A stretch of DNA of 64,000 nucleotides, from NCBI RefSeq assembly GCF_006094695.1, contig NZ_CP035103.1:3410001-3474000 (forward strand). The letters run 5' to 3'. Under the pieces are notes generated by a model that had not been told where the DNA came from, ran no database searches, and saw nothing but the letters and a program-made list of their open reading frames with translations. Position 1 is the stretch's first letter. The number at the start of each line of letters is the position of its first letter. Both the position numbers and the translations under genes were made by a program. Positions 47,306-56,329 of this stretch are shown one piece after another. The stretch is from Kocuria rosea (lineage in GTDB: Bacteria; Actinomycetota; Actinomycetes; Actinomycetales; Micrococcaceae).

Positions 47306-48247
47306 ATGAGCCGATCGCACCCGCAGCACCGCAGGACCGTCCGCACCCTGGGGGCCGCCGCGCTCCTCCTGGGACTCACCGTCCCGGCCCCCGCGGCGGC
47401 GCTCCCGGACGCCCCGGGCGGCGCGGCCGCCACGACCGCGGCGGTCACCGTCCCCGCCTCCTGCGGTCCGGCCGCGGGTCCGCTGCCCGCCGCGGTGGGA
47501 CCCGCGGCGCAGGACGACCGGCGCGCCCTGACCACCGCGCTGGACGGGCTGAGCGCGGCGGTGGGCGCCGAGATCGGGCTGCTGGTGCAGGACGCGGACG
47601 GCCGCACGGTCTTCGCCCACCGCCCCGAGGTGTCCGGCATGGAGGCCAGCCTCTCCAAGGTCCCGCTGGCCCTCACCATCATGCGCCTGGCCGCCGAGCG
47701 GGACGGCCGGCTCACGGAGCAGCAGCGGGCCCTGATCCGCGACAGCGTCCACGAGAGCGGCAACGAGTCCACCACCGCCCTCTACGGCGCGCTCGGGCCC
47801 ACGCTCTCCGCCATGGAGGGCGAGCTCAACGAGACCTACGACCTCATGGGCGTCAGCTCGACCCGGTCCTCGGGCGGCTGGGGCCACAACCTGACCACCG
47901 CCTCCGACCAGCTGGCCGTGCTGGGCACGGTCGTCCACGGGGCGGACTGGCTGCCCGAGGAGGACCTGGCCTGGCTGCGGGAGCAGATGCGGCCCACCCA
48001 TCCGTCCCAGACCTGGGGCGTGGGCGCGGCCCGCGCGGACGGGTCCGGGGCGGCGGACTCCCTCGTCAAGAACGGGTGGCTGCCGGACGCCGGCGGCGCG
48101 TGGGACACCCACAGCGTGGGGCGCACGGTGTCGGGCGGGACCGCCCACCACATCGCGGTGCTGGGCTCCGGCTACCCCTCCGCGGCCTGCGGCCAGGACG
48201 TGGCCACCGCCGTGGTCGACCTGTACCTCGCGCTCGGGACCGGCTGA
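47306..48247 (+). CDS. Secreted class A beta-lactamase-like serine hydrolase
   Basis: This 313-aa exported protein has a signal peptide (TLGAAALLLGLTVPAPAAALP, cleavage near residue 33). The penicillin-binding fold carries SLSK (nucleophile Ser and Lys of S-x-x-K), SGNES in the position of SDN, and KNG in the position of KTG. It resembles class A beta-lactamase-like hydrolases; real lactam hydrolysis is uncertain because the SDN and KTG motifs are variants. An ATG three codons upstream (47297) is also possible. Convergent with fmdA, only 2 bp apart. Confidence 0.8.
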   Translation: MSRSHPQHRRTVRTLGAAALLLGLTVPAPAAALPDAPGGAAATTAAVTVPASCGPAAGPLPAAVGPAAQDDRRALTTALDGLSAAVGAEIGLLVQDADGRTVFAHRPEVSGMEASLSKVPLALTIMRLAAERDGRLTEQQRALIRDSVHESGNESTTALYGALGPTLSAMEGELNETYDLMGVSSTRSSGGWGHNLTTASDQLAVLGTVVHGADWLPEEDLAWLREQMRPTHPSQTWGVGAARADGSGAADSLVKNGWLPDAGGAWDTHSVGRTVSGGTAHHIAVLGSGYPSAACGQDVATAVVDLYLALGTG

Positions 48248-48249
48248 GC

Positions 48250-49503
48250 TCACGCGGCCGCGTGCGGCGCCCCCGCGCCCGGATCCACCCGGTGCGGTCC
48301 GGACGCGGACGGCCGGACGTCGAAGTCGAAGATCGCGGTGGGCAGATAGACCGTGGCGCAGGAGTTGGGGATGTCCACCACCCCCGAGAACCGGCCCTCG
48401 ATCGGCGCGGCGCCCAGCAGCAGGTACGCCTGCTCCGGGGAGTACCCGAACTTCGTGAGGTAGTCGACGGCGTGCAGGCACGCCCGCTGGTAGGACAGCT
48501 GCGAGTCGAGGTAGCGCTGCTCGCCGTCGAGGGTCACCGAGGTGCCGGAGAAGGCGATCCACTCGCTGTACTGCGGGTCCGTCCTGCCCGGCAGGAAGAT
48601 CGCGTTCTCCGTGACCCCGTAGGTCTCCATCCCGCCCTTGATGACGTCCACGTGGAAGTCGATGAACCCGCCCATCTCGATGGCGCCGCAGAACGTGATC
48701 TCGCCGTCGCCCTGGGAGAAGTGCAGGTCGCCCACGGAGAAGTTCGCGCCGTCCACGAAGACGGGGTAGAAGACGCGGGTGCCCTTGGTGAGGTTCTTGA
48801 TGTCCTGGTTGCCGCCGTTCTCGCGGGGCGGCGCGGTGCGCGCGGCCTCCGCGGCGACCCGCTCGACGTCCGGGCCGGGAACCCCGCCGAGCAGGGCGTT
48901 CTCCGGCTCGGGCGGCAGCGCCAGGGGCGGGACCCGGTCCGGGTCGGTGGCGATGAGCGCCCCTTCGCGCGCGTTCCACCGGGCCAGGAGCTCCGCGGAG
49001 GGCGCGGTGCCCATCAGGCCGGGGTGGACGATGCCGGTGAACGAGACCTCCGGGACGTGCCGGGAGGTCGCAGTCTGGCCGCGGAAGTCCCAGATCGCCT
49101 TGTAGGCGTCCGGGAACCGGTCGGTGAGGAAGCCGCCACCGTTGGACCGCGCGAAGACGCCGGTGTACCCCCAGCCCTGCCCGGCCAGGGGGCCGGAGTC
49201 CTCCTGCGGGATCGGGCCGACGTCGAGGATGTCGACGACGAGCAGGTCGCCCGGCTGGGCGCCCTGCACCGCGAACGGGCCGGAGAGCTTGTGCACGGTC
49301 GTCAGCGGCGCGTTGAGGACGTCCTCGGCGGAGTCGTCGTTGACGATCGCGCCGTCGAACCACTCCCGGCAGTGCACCCGGAACGTGTCCCCCGGTCGCA
49401 CGGTGGCCACCGGGGGGATCTCCGGGTGCCACCGGTTGTGCCCGACCAGCTGCTGGTCCTCGAACGGCCGTGACGAGTCCAGGGGAAAGATGAGCTCCGG
49501 CAT
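48250..49503 (-). CDS. fmdA: Formamidase/acetamidase
   Basis: This 417-aa cytosolic amidase (FmdA_AmdA family) releases ammonia from formamide or short amides. It shows VRPGDTFRVHCREW, AQPGDLLVVDILDVGP, HPGLMGTAPS, the NVGDxH-like FSVGDLHFSQGDGEI and CGAIEMGGFIDF. AAGGAGG precedes the ATG. The fmdB gene lies 40 bp upstream in the same direction, forming an fmdB-fmdA operon. A role in nitrogen supply fits with the purine island but no shared operator is visible. Confidence 0.93.
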   Translation of the reverse strand: MPELIFPLDSSRPFEDQQLVGHNRWHPEIPPVATVRPGDTFRVHCREWFDGAIVNDDSAEDVLNAPLTTVHKLSGPFAVQGAQPGDLLVVDILDVGPIPQEDSGPLAGQGWGYTGVFARSNGGGFLTDRFPDAYKAIWDFRGQTATSRHVPEVSFTGIVHPGLMGTAPSAELLARWNAREGALIATDPDRVPPLALPPEPENALLGGVPGPDVERVAAEAARTAPPRENGGNQDIKNLTKGTRVFYPVFVDGANFSVGDLHFSQGDGEITFCGAIEMGGFIDFHVDVIKGGMETYGVTENAIFLPGRTDPQYSEWIAFSGTSVTLDGEQRYLDSQLSYQRACLHAVDYLTKFGYSPEQAYLLLGAAPIEGRFSGVVDIPNSCATVYLPTAIFDFDVRPSASGPHRVDPGAGAPHAAA

Positions 49504-49543
49504 GACGTGCCTCCTTGGCGGCTGTGCTGCGGTGGTGTGCCTC

Positions 49544-49828
49544 TCAGGGCCGGGGAAGTCTGCGGTGCAGGGGGTTGCCGGTGGTGCGGGTCGCTCGCCG
49601 GGAGCCGGGCGGGGGCGCGGCGACGACGTCGGGCTCCGCGGCGGTGCGCTCGGTGCGCTCGATCAGCCGGGCCGCGGGGGTGCCGGCCCGGGAGAGCCCG
49701 GGCGCGCTCATCAGCCGCCGCGCCGCGGAGCCGCAGCCGGGGCAGTCGCTCTCGCGCGTGGCCGCGCCCATGCCCAGCAGGACCTCGAAGTCGCCGCACT
49801 CCCGGCACCGGTACTCGTAGATCGGCAT
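49544..49828 (-). CDS. fmdB: FmdB-type zinc-ribbon protein
   Basis: This 94-aa protein begins MPIYEYRCRECG and has CPGCG, giving a four-Cys zinc ribbon (Cys8, 11, 29, 32). This is the FmdB family, thought to regulate formamidase. The C-terminal half is Arg/Pro-rich and disordered-looking. It starts at the ATG 49828; the frame is open upstream without similarity. It precedes fmdA. Confidence 0.85.
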   Translation of the reverse strand: MPIYEYRCRECGDFEVLLGMGAATRESDCPGCGSAARRLMSAPGLSRAGTPAARLIERTERTAAEPDVVAAPPPGSRRATRTTGNPLHRRLPRP

Positions 49829-49990
49829 GCGGGGCGCCTCCCGGGAACGCGGGGTCTCTGGACTGACGACCCTAGTGCGGGGTCCGTGGCCGGGGAAGGG
49901 CTGCCATCGACATCGCCCGGACATGACGGGGCGGGGCCGCAGGTTCCTCGGGGCGCGAGCCCGCACCAGGAGGCCCTGCCGGACGTGCGC

Positions 49991-51418
49991 TCAGGGCCGG
50001 CCGGGCGGCACGTTCAGGTTGTGCCGGAAGAGGTTCCCGGGATCGTAGCGGTCCTTGAGGGCGGCCAGCCGCTGGTGCTTCTCCCGCCCGTAGGCCAGGC
50101 GGGCCGCCTCCACCGGGTCGCCCCCGAGCTCGGCGTCGGGCCCCATGAGGCCGACGTACTCGCCGTGCTCGGCGAACGGCTGCATCGTGTCCCGCACGGT
50201 CCGCACGAAGGCTGCGAGGTGCTCGTCCTCGGCCGGGTCGTGCCGGACGCCGTGCACCGTCAGCCAGTACCGTGCGGACCGGTTGGGGAAGGCGGTGGCC
50301 TCCTCGGGCACCCTGCCGAAGGCGCCCTCGAGGTGGTGGACGTCGATGCCGGTGCCTCGGCAGGTGATCCCGGAGGCCAGCCCGACGAGGACGTCGACGA
50401 CCTCGTCGTCCAGCCGGGAGAAGGGAAGGTTGCGCCAGTGGCCGTGCGAGCCCCGGGGGAAGAGCCCGTCCCGCGCCCCCTGCCACGCGAGCCAGGGCGT
50501 CGGGCCCATCTCCTCGGCGTCGGGCGGAGCGTCCTCCCGCAGTCCGTCGACGACGTCCAGGCCTGCTGCGTGGTCCTCCGAGACCCAGCTGAACCCCACG
50601 GTCAGCACCGGTTCCTCGCCCATCCCGGCCGCCGGGGGCGGGATCGCGAAGGTGAGGACCGGGTTCATCTCGTCCGGCAGACCGCGCGACCACGCGGCGA
50701 AGGCGGACAGGGCGCCCGCCCAGCGCGGCCTTCGGTAGTGGAGGTTCCCCGCGAGCACGGTGGACGGCAGCCGGCGGGCCCGGAAGGTGAAGGAGGAGAC
50801 CACCCCGAGGTTGCCCCCGCCGCCGCGGAGCCCCCAGAACAGCCCGGCGTTCTCCTCCTCGCTGACGTGCAGGTGGTCGCCGGCTGCGGTCACGACGTCG
50901 GCGGAGTCCAGGTTGTCGAGGCTCAGCCCGTTGCTGCGGGTCAGCCACCCCATGCCCCCGCACAGGGTCAGCCCCGCCACGCCCACCGCGCCGGTGAGGC
51001 CGCCGGGAACGGCGAGGCCGTGCCGGGCCGTGGCGCGGTCGAGAGCGGCGAAGGTGGTGCCGGGCTCCACGCTCACGAGCTGGTTCGCGGGATCGACGAC
51101 GACGCCCCGCAGCCGCCCGAGGTCCAGCACCAGGCCGCCCTCGACCGTGCCGTGGCCCGCCACGCCGTGCCCGGCGCCCCGCACCGCCAGCGGCAGGCGC
51201 GTGCGCTGGGCCGCGGCCAGCGCCAGGTCGATGTCGGCGAGGTCCCCGGCCCGCACGAGAGCCCGGGGACGGGCGTCGATCAGGCCGTTCCAGACGCGGC
51301 GGGCCCTGTCGTAGTCGGCGTCCCCCGGCTCCACCAGCGCCCCGGCGAGACGGCCCCGGAGTTCCTGGAGCGCCCTGGTCGTCCCGTGGTCCGGCGCACC
51401 GTGGTCGGTGGTGCTCAT
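49991..51418 (-). CDS. FAD-linked oxidoreductase (BBE/PCMH family)
   Basis: This 475-aa flavoenzyme has the FAD-binding PCMH domain with LAVRGAGHGVAGHG (His of RGxGH for covalent 8-alpha attachment), SVEPGTTFAALD and a GGGGNLGVV turn. It ends with the berberine-bridge-enzyme tail YDPGNLFRHNLNV. The second covalent Cys of bicovalent members is not obvious. Substrate is unknown (sugar or polyphenol oxidation are usual). ATG 51418 follows GGGAG; an earlier GTG frame start (51505) adds 29 residues without homology. No operon partner. Confidence 0.85.
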   Translation of the reverse strand: MSTTDHGAPDHGTTRALQELRGRLAGALVEPGDADYDRARRVWNGLIDARPRALVRAGDLADIDLALAAAQRTRLPLAVRGAGHGVAGHGTVEGGLVLDLGRLRGVVVDPANQLVSVEPGTTFAALDRATARHGLAVPGGLTGAVGVAGLTLCGGMGWLTRSNGLSLDNLDSADVVTAAGDHLHVSEEENAGLFWGLRGGGGNLGVVSSFTFRARRLPSTVLAGNLHYRRPRWAGALSAFAAWSRGLPDEMNPVLTFAIPPPAAGMGEEPVLTVGFSWVSEDHAAGLDVVDGLREDAPPDAEEMGPTPWLAWQGARDGLFPRGSHGHWRNLPFSRLDDEVVDVLVGLASGITCRGTGIDVHHLEGAFGRVPEEATAFPNRSARYWLTVHGVRHDPAEDEHLAAFVRTVRDTMQPFAEHGEYVGLMGPDAELGGDPVEAARLAYGREKHQRLAALKDRYDPGNLFRHNLNVPPGRP

Positions 51419-51529
51419 GGCTCCCGCTCCCGCGCGAAAATAATTCGTCGGCCCGGGGCAAATTCTAGTCGTCCGCGTTCCCGACTCGGCAGATGACCTC
51501 GTCACGCCTGCATAACTCCGCGCGGGACG

Positions 51530-53290
51530 TCAGGGACGGACGGTCCCGTCCGCTCCGGCGGCCGGCCGGAGCTCGGCGGCCGGAGCCGCCCCGGCGGCAC
51601 CGGCGCCCTCCGCGGGGCCGGCCGGATCGGCCGGGTCGGTGGTCCCGGTCCTGCCGGTGGCCGGCCCGGCCGCGGCCTTCGGCGCCGGGCTGTCCGGCTC
51701 CGCGTCCTGGTCGTTCGGGATCCCGTCGCCGTCGCGGTCCGGGTCGTCCTCGTTGCGCAGGCCGTCGCCGTCCAGGTCCGGGTCCTCGTCGTTGGGGAAG
51801 CCGTCCCCGTCGAGATCGGGGTCCTCGTGGTTCAGCAGGGGGGCGCCGTCGAGGAGGTCGCCGTCCAGGTTGTCGTCGTCGACGTCCGGGATCCCGTCCT
51901 TGTCGGTGTCCCGCTGCGCGTCCGGAATCTGCGGGGCGACTCCCGGTTCGAGCTCGGGCTCCACGTCGGGCTGAGGCGCGGGCTTCACCACGGGCTCGGG
52001 TGCCACCGGAGGCAGCTCTGGCTCCTCGAGTACCGGCGGGGCCGGAACGGGCTCGGGCACGTCAGGATCGGCCGGAGGAGCAGCCGGCACGGATGGGGCA
52101 GCCGGCACGGCCGGGATGGCCGGCACGGGTGGGGTATCCGGAGCCGGGGCGGCCTCCGCCTGCTGCACGGGCGGCTTGGCGTTTCCGGCCTTCTCGGCCT
52201 CTGCTCGCTTCGCGGCCTCGGCCTTCTTGGCGGCCTCCGCCTTTTTCACCGCATCGGCTTTCTTCGCAGCCTCGGTCTTCTTCGCGGCCGCCGCCTTCTT
52301 CGCGGCCCCTGCCTTCTTCGCCGCCTCGGTCTTCTTGGCGGCCGCCGCCTTCTTCATCGCATCGGCCTTCTTCGCGGCCTCCGCCTGCTGCACGGCCGGG
52401 TCCTCGACCGTGTCCGGGACGGGGACCTCGAGGGAGTACTTGCTGCGGGAGGCGGGGATGACGCGCATGCCGTCGACCCAGTCGAAGGACTGCGGGTCGA
52501 CGGCCTGCCCGTCCACCCAGGTCTCGAAGTGCAGGTGCGGGCCCGTGACCCGGACGCCGGTGGCCCCCACCGTGCCGAGCTGCTCGGAGGCGGCGAGCCG
52601 GTCCCCGGTCCGGACCCGGACGTCCTCGAGGTGGTTGTAGGTGGTCCTGATCCCGTCCGCGTGGGTGACTTCCACCCGGTTGCCGCCCCAGACGTCCCAG
52701 AACACGGCCGTCACCACGCCGTCGAGGGCGGCGACGACGGGCAGGCCCGCCGCGGCGGAGACGTCGGTGCCGTTGTGGAACTCGCGCCCGCCGCGGTCCG
52801 GGGCGATCCGCCAGCCGAACTGGCCGCCGGGCAGGACGGCGCCGGGACGGGCCGGCGCGATGATCGTGTTGACTGGCAGCTCGCCCTGGTACAGCTTCGG
52901 CGCCTGCCGGCCCGGGCGCACGGTCGAGGCCGACTCGCGCCCCCCGTCACCGCGGCCCGTCCCGGCCCGCCAGGAGCCCTGGCCCGCGCCGCCGTCCCGC
53001 ACGGGCGAGGTCGTGCGGTCGTCCCGCAGCGGCCCGGCCGGCGGAGCGGGCCGCTCCTGCCCGGCCGCGAGCAGGCTCCATCCGCTGTCCCGCTGCTCCG
53101 TCCGCTCCGCGGAGGCCGCCGGGGCGCCGAAGGCCGAGCCCCGGCCCTGCCCGGTGTCCGGGCTGATGCCGGAGCTGACCGCCACGCTGACGGCCACCAG
53201 CGCCGAGAACGCGGTGAGCGCGGTCACCGGCGAGGACGCGCGCTGGCGCAGACCGGGGCGGGCGGAACGGCGAGAGGAGTCGCGGGGCAT
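51530..53290 (-). CDS. Secreted M23-type peptidase with Lys-Ala and calcium-type repeats
   Basis: This 586-aa exported protein has a membrane/signal segment at about residues 22-42. The M23 (lysostaphin-like) domain lies at about 135-280 with the zinc motifs REFHNGTDVSA and GPHLHFETWV. A Lys-Ala hexapeptide tract follows (residues about 295-370), then a Pro-rich linker, and a C-terminal block of 13-residue Asp-rich repeats of the thrombospondin type 3 kind (DPDLDGDGFPNDE). Both zinc-ligand motifs are present, so wall hydrolysis is plausible. The Lys-Ala tract could span or bind teichoic acids and the repeats bind calcium. The 184-bp gap to 53474 has no gene. Confidence 0.85.
   Translation of the reverse strand: MPRDSSRRSARPGLRQRASSPVTALTAFSALVAVSVAVSSGISPDTGQGRGSAFGAPAASAERTEQRDSGWSLLAAGQERPAPPAGPLRDDRTTSPVRDGGAGQGSWRAGTGRGDGGRESASTVRPGRQAPKLYQGELPVNTIIAPARPGAVLPGGQFGWRIAPDRGGREFHNGTDVSAAAGLPVVAALDGVVTAVFWDVWGGNRVEVTHADGIRTTYNHLEDVRVRTGDRLAASEQLGTVGATGVRVTGPHLHFETWVDGQAVDPQSFDWVDGMRVIPASRSKYSLEVPVPDTVEDPAVQQAEAAKKADAMKKAAAAKKTEAAKKAGAAKKAAAAKKTEAAKKADAVKKAEAAKKAEAAKRAEAEKAGNAKPPVQQAEAAPAPDTPPVPAIPAVPAAPSVPAAPPADPDVPEPVPAPPVLEEPELPPVAPEPVVKPAPQPDVEPELEPGVAPQIPDAQRDTDKDGIPDVDDDNLDGDLLDGAPLLNHEDPDLDGDGFPNDEDPDLDGDGLRNEDDPDRDGDGIPNDQDAEPDSPAPKAAAGPATGRTGTTDPADPAGPAEGAGAAGAAPAAELRPAAGADGTVRP
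51706..51834. repeat. 39-bp tandem repeats inside the M23 gene
   Basis: About three copies of a 39-bp unit encode the 13-residue Asp-rich calcium-type repeat (DPDLDGDGxxNDE). Copies differ mainly at third codon positions, which indicates selection on the protein. Confidence 0.7.
52190..52390. repeat. 18-bp tandem repeats inside the M23 gene
   Basis: About a dozen degenerate 18-bp units encode a six-residue motif close to AEAAKK. The tract is flanked on both sides by a copy of CCTCCGCCTGCTGCACGG (protein VQQAEA), which suggests growth by unequal recombination. Confidence 0.75.
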
Positions 53291-53474
53291 GACGGTGTTT
53301 CCCCCAGGATGTCGCGACGAGCGACGTGAAGATCGTGCAGGAGTTCGAGGTGCTGGGACCCAGCGTGATCAGCTTAAGCGAACGGAGTCTGACCACCGAG
53401 GAAACTCCCGTCCCCACATCAGCGCCTTGTCATGCGACGACTTGATGCAAACGCAAACGCCTCGGGTCGGACGG

Positions 53475-53999
53475 TCAGTAGGGCCCCGACCACCCGTCCT
53501 CGAGCAGACCGCGGACGTAGGCGGCCTGGCCGAGGTGCTGCGCGGCGTCGTCGACCGTGCTCACCAGGCGGGCGCCCCGGGTGACGGGCGGGGTCCACGA
53601 CCGGTCCACCACGTCGTCCAGCTGAGCCTCCGTGAGTCCGTGCACGTACGTCACGGTGCGCTCGACCACCGCGTCGAGGTAGCCGCGCAGCAGGTCGGGG
53701 GACGCCACCCGGATCCGCGCGACGTCCTCCGGCCCGTCTCCGAAGCCCATGGAGGAGTCCGGGACGTCGAGGCCGAACCGCCCGCTCCATCCCTCGGCGG
53801 TCCACACCTCCTCCGTGCCGGCGAGCTGGGCCACCTGTGCGTCCTGCTGGCGGGACGCGTGCCACACCAGCCAGACCACGGAGTTCGCGGTCCCGCCCGG
53901 CATGGTGTGCAGCACCTCCGCCGAGATGCCCTCGAGCACGTGCTCCGCCACCTCGGACGGGCGGCGGGCGGCGTCCTCGAACAGTTCTTGCGGCGTCAT
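53475..53999 (-). CDS. DinB/DUF664-type protein
   Basis: This 174-aa four-helix protein has an early TPQELFEDAARRPSEVAEHVL helix, the His in VWLVWHASRQQDAQ and a late DDAAQHLGQAAYVRGL with a second His, the metal ligands of the DinB-like/DUF664 fold. Such actinobacterial proteins are linked to mycothiol. Function unknown. GGAG lies eight bases ahead of the ATG 53999. It is separated from the MFS gene upstream by 111 bp. Confidence 0.78.
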   Translation of the reverse strand: MTPQELFEDAARRPSEVAEHVLEGISAEVLHTMPGGTANSVVWLVWHASRQQDAQVAQLAGTEEVWTAEGWSGRFGLDVPDSSMGFGDGPEDVARIRVASPDLLRGYLDAVVERTVTYVHGLTEAQLDDVVDRSWTPPVTRGARLVSTVDDAAQHLGQAAYVRGLLEDGWSGPY

Positions 54000-54110
54000 C
54001 GCGACCACTCCTTCCTCGCCGGGGCCGGGCCGGCCCCTGCCGCCGAGCCTACGTCCCCCAGGGGCCGTGGCGCCGGGTCCCGATGAAGTGACGGCCCGGG
54101 TGCGGGCGGG

Positions 54111-55628
54111 TCAGCGCACGGCCGGCCGCAGCATGCGGGCGACCGTGAACGCCGCCAGGACCACCACGGCCGTCATGACCAGCGCCGTCCAGTGCATGCC
54201 CGCCGTGAACGCAGCGACCGCCGCCTCCTGCACCGCCGGACCGAGCGCCCCGGCGCCCTCCGCGACCTCGACGGCTCCGCCGAGGGTCTCGTGCGCCGCG
54301 GCCGAGGAGCCGGCGTCCAGGGCCGTGGGCAGGTCGAGGTGGCGCTGGTAGAAGGCGGTCATCAGTCCGCCGAGCACGGCCGTGCCCAGCACCGCACCGA
54401 CCTCGTAGCCGGTCTCCGAGATCGCCGAGGCCGCGCCGGCCTTGTGCGGCGGGGCCGCCGTGAGGACGAGGTCGTTGGACAGCGTCTCGGCGAGCCCGAT
54501 GCCGGTGCCCACCAGGCAGAAGGCCACGAGGACCACCACAGCGCCGGCGGTCGCGGAGAGGTCCGCGAGGGTGACCACGAGGAAGCCGGTCGAGGACAGG
54601 AGGATCCCCGCCGTGATCACGGTCCGGGGGCTCAGCCACCGCACGGCGCGCACGGCCACGAAGCCGGCGAGGACCGTGAGGACGAGGCCCGGGACCATGG
54701 TCAGGCCCGCGGTCATCGGGTCCAGACCGACCACGAGCTGCAGGTACTGGGTCAGCATGAACAAGAACCCGTAGAGCCCCACGTTGCCGAGCACGTTGAC
54801 GGTGACGCCGCCGCGGAAGCCCGGGTGCCGGAACAGGCCGAGGTCCAGCATCGGGTGCGCCAGGACCGCCTGGCGCCGGACGAACAGCACACCGGCCAGC
54901 ACGCCGAAGGCCGCGCTGAGCAGGCCCTGGAAGAGCTCCCCGGAGGCCGTCGCCGCCTTGATGCCGTAGACCACGGGGGTCATGGCGAGCATGGCGAGCA
55001 GCACGGACGGGACGTCCACCGGCCCGGGCCGGGGGTCGCGCGACTCCGGCACCAGCAGGGGGCCGAGCACCAGCAGGGGCAGCAGCACCGGCACGGACAT
55101 CAGGAACACCGAGCCCCACCAGAAGTGGTTGAGCAGGAAGCCCCCGACGATGGGGCCCAGTGCGGCGCCGCCGCTGAAGCCGCCGGCCCACACCGCGATC
55201 GCGATCCGGCGCTGCCCCGGGTCCAGGAAGATGTTGCGCAGCAGGGACAGGGTCGCAGGCATCAGCATCGCGCCGAAGAGCCCCATGGCGGCCCGCCCCG
55301 CCACGAGCAGCTCGGCGGTGGGCGCGAAGGCCGACGCCGCGGAGACGGCGGCGAAGCCCGTGCCGCCGATCAGCAGCAGCCGCCGGCGGCCGATCCGGTC
55401 CCCCAGGGAGCCCATGGGGATGAGCAGGCCGGCGAGCACGAGGGGGTAGACGTCCACGATCCACAGCAGCTGCGCCCCGGTGGGGTGCAGCGCCTGGGAG
55501 ATGGTGGGCAGCGCGAAGCTCAGGGCCGTGTTGTCGACCGACACGAGCAGGACGGGCATCATCAGGACCGCGAGCGCGGCCCATTCGCGCGCACCGGCCG
55601 TGGGGCGGGGCGTCAGCAGAGTGGTCAT
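54111..55628 (-). CDS. DHA2-family MFS drug exporter
   Basis: This 505-aa membrane protein has about 14 hydrophobic segments, the DHA2 loop motif GSLGDRIGRRRLLLIGG and the antiporter region GGFSGGAALGPIVGGFLL. Such exporters remove toxic cations or drugs. GGAGG precedes the ATG. It is divergent from a TetR gene across 122 bp that hold a perfect 20-bp palindrome. It is therefore very likely repressed by that TetR and induced by its ligand. Confidence 0.92.
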   Translation of the reverse strand: MTTLLTPRPTAGAREWAALAVLMMPVLLVSVDNTALSFALPTISQALHPTGAQLLWIVDVYPLVLAGLLIPMGSLGDRIGRRRLLLIGGTGFAAVSAASAFAPTAELLVAGRAAMGLFGAMLMPATLSLLRNIFLDPGQRRIAIAVWAGGFSGGAALGPIVGGFLLNHFWWGSVFLMSVPVLLPLLVLGPLLVPESRDPRPGPVDVPSVLLAMLAMTPVVYGIKAATASGELFQGLLSAAFGVLAGVLFVRRQAVLAHPMLDLGLFRHPGFRGGVTVNVLGNVGLYGFLFMLTQYLQLVVGLDPMTAGLTMVPGLVLTVLAGFVAVRAVRWLSPRTVITAGILLSSTGFLVVTLADLSATAGAVVVLVAFCLVGTGIGLAETLSNDLVLTAAPPHKAGAASAISETGYEVGAVLGTAVLGGLMTAFYQRHLDLPTALDAGSSAAAHETLGGAVEVAEGAGALGPAVQEAAVAAFTAGMHWTALVMTAVVVLAAFTVARMLRPAVR

Positions 55629-55673
55629 GGTTCACCTCCGGGGAACGGATCGGGAGCGGACAGCCTCAGTAAA

Positions 55674-55693
55674 TGTACCGTCTAGACGGTACA
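55674..55693. promoter_or_regulatory. Probable TetR operator
   Basis: TGTACCGTCTAGACGGTACA is a perfect 20-bp palindrome in the gap between the divergent exporter and TetR genes, 46 bp from the exporter start. Confidence 0.8.
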
Positions 55694-55750
55694 GTTATGG
55701 GCGAGCTGACACAATGGGCACCACGTCCGACCCAGGGAGGTCTTCCTCAC

Positions 55751-56296
55751 ATGCCCCGCCCACCCGTGGCCCGGGACAAGCTCCTGGCCGCCTTCGAGCA
55801 GATCGTCCTCGACGACGGCGAGCGCGCCGCGACCCTCGACGCCGTCGCCGCCGCCGCCGGAGTGTCCAAGGGGGGTCTGCTCTACCACTTCCCGCACCGC
55901 CAGGCCCTCGTGGACGCGACGCTGCAGCGCCTCGAGGAGCTCATGCAGCTGGACCTCGAGGCCATGGCGGCGGCGCCGGACGGGGCCGCGCGCTACTTCC
56001 TGGTCACGTCCCTGTTCGAGGACAGCCGGCTGGACCGGGCCCTGATCGTGGCCTCCCGGCTCGTCCAGGCCGGGGACGAGAACGCCCGGGCCGCCCTGAA
56101 GCGGCTCGAGGTGGCATGGTACGAGCTGATCCTCGCGGACGTGGGCGACCCGGTGGTGGCGACCGCGGTCCAGCAGATGGGCGACGGGCTCTACCACAAC
56201 GCGTCGATCGGCCTGCTGCCCGACGGCAGCGCCAGGCGGCACACCATCCTGGAGCACCTCCTGGCCGCGGTGGACCGGCTCAGCCCACGCCCCTGA
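55751..56296 (+). CDS. TetR-family repressor of the divergent exporter
   Basis: This 181-aa regulator has the N-terminal HTH TLDAVAAAAGVSKGGLLYHFPHRQALVDATL, shown in part as GVSKGGLLYHFP, and a ligand domain. The ATG 55751 with GGGAGG ten bases ahead is better than the one at 55673, which lies at the operator itself. It should bind the palindrome 55674-55693 and control both itself and the exporter. Confidence 0.9.
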   Translation: MPRPPVARDKLLAAFEQIVLDDGERAATLDAVAAAAGVSKGGLLYHFPHRQALVDATLQRLEELMQLDLEAMAAAPDGAARYFLVTSLFEDSRLDRALIVASRLVQAGDENARAALKRLEVAWYELILADVGDPVVATAVQQMGDGLYHNASIGLLPDGSARRHTILEHLLAAVDRLSPRP

Positions 56297-56329
56297 GCGC
56301 ACCGCGCCGGCCGGGCGGGAGGGCCCCCG

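Noticed and set aside
48250..49828. Formamidase operon as part of the purine regulon
   Set aside because: It is a nitrogen-releasing enzyme, but no TGRAA/TTCCA array was found upstream of fmdB and it is 9 kb away from the island.
51706..52390. Possible CRISPR or mobile repeat array
   Set aside because: Units of 18 and 39 bp are contiguous without spacers, keep the reading frame and encode peptide repeats.
55673..55750. TetR start at 55673
   Set aside because: It would place coding sequence over the palindrome operator and lacks a ribosome site; the ATG at 55751 has GGGAGG and fits the family N-terminus.
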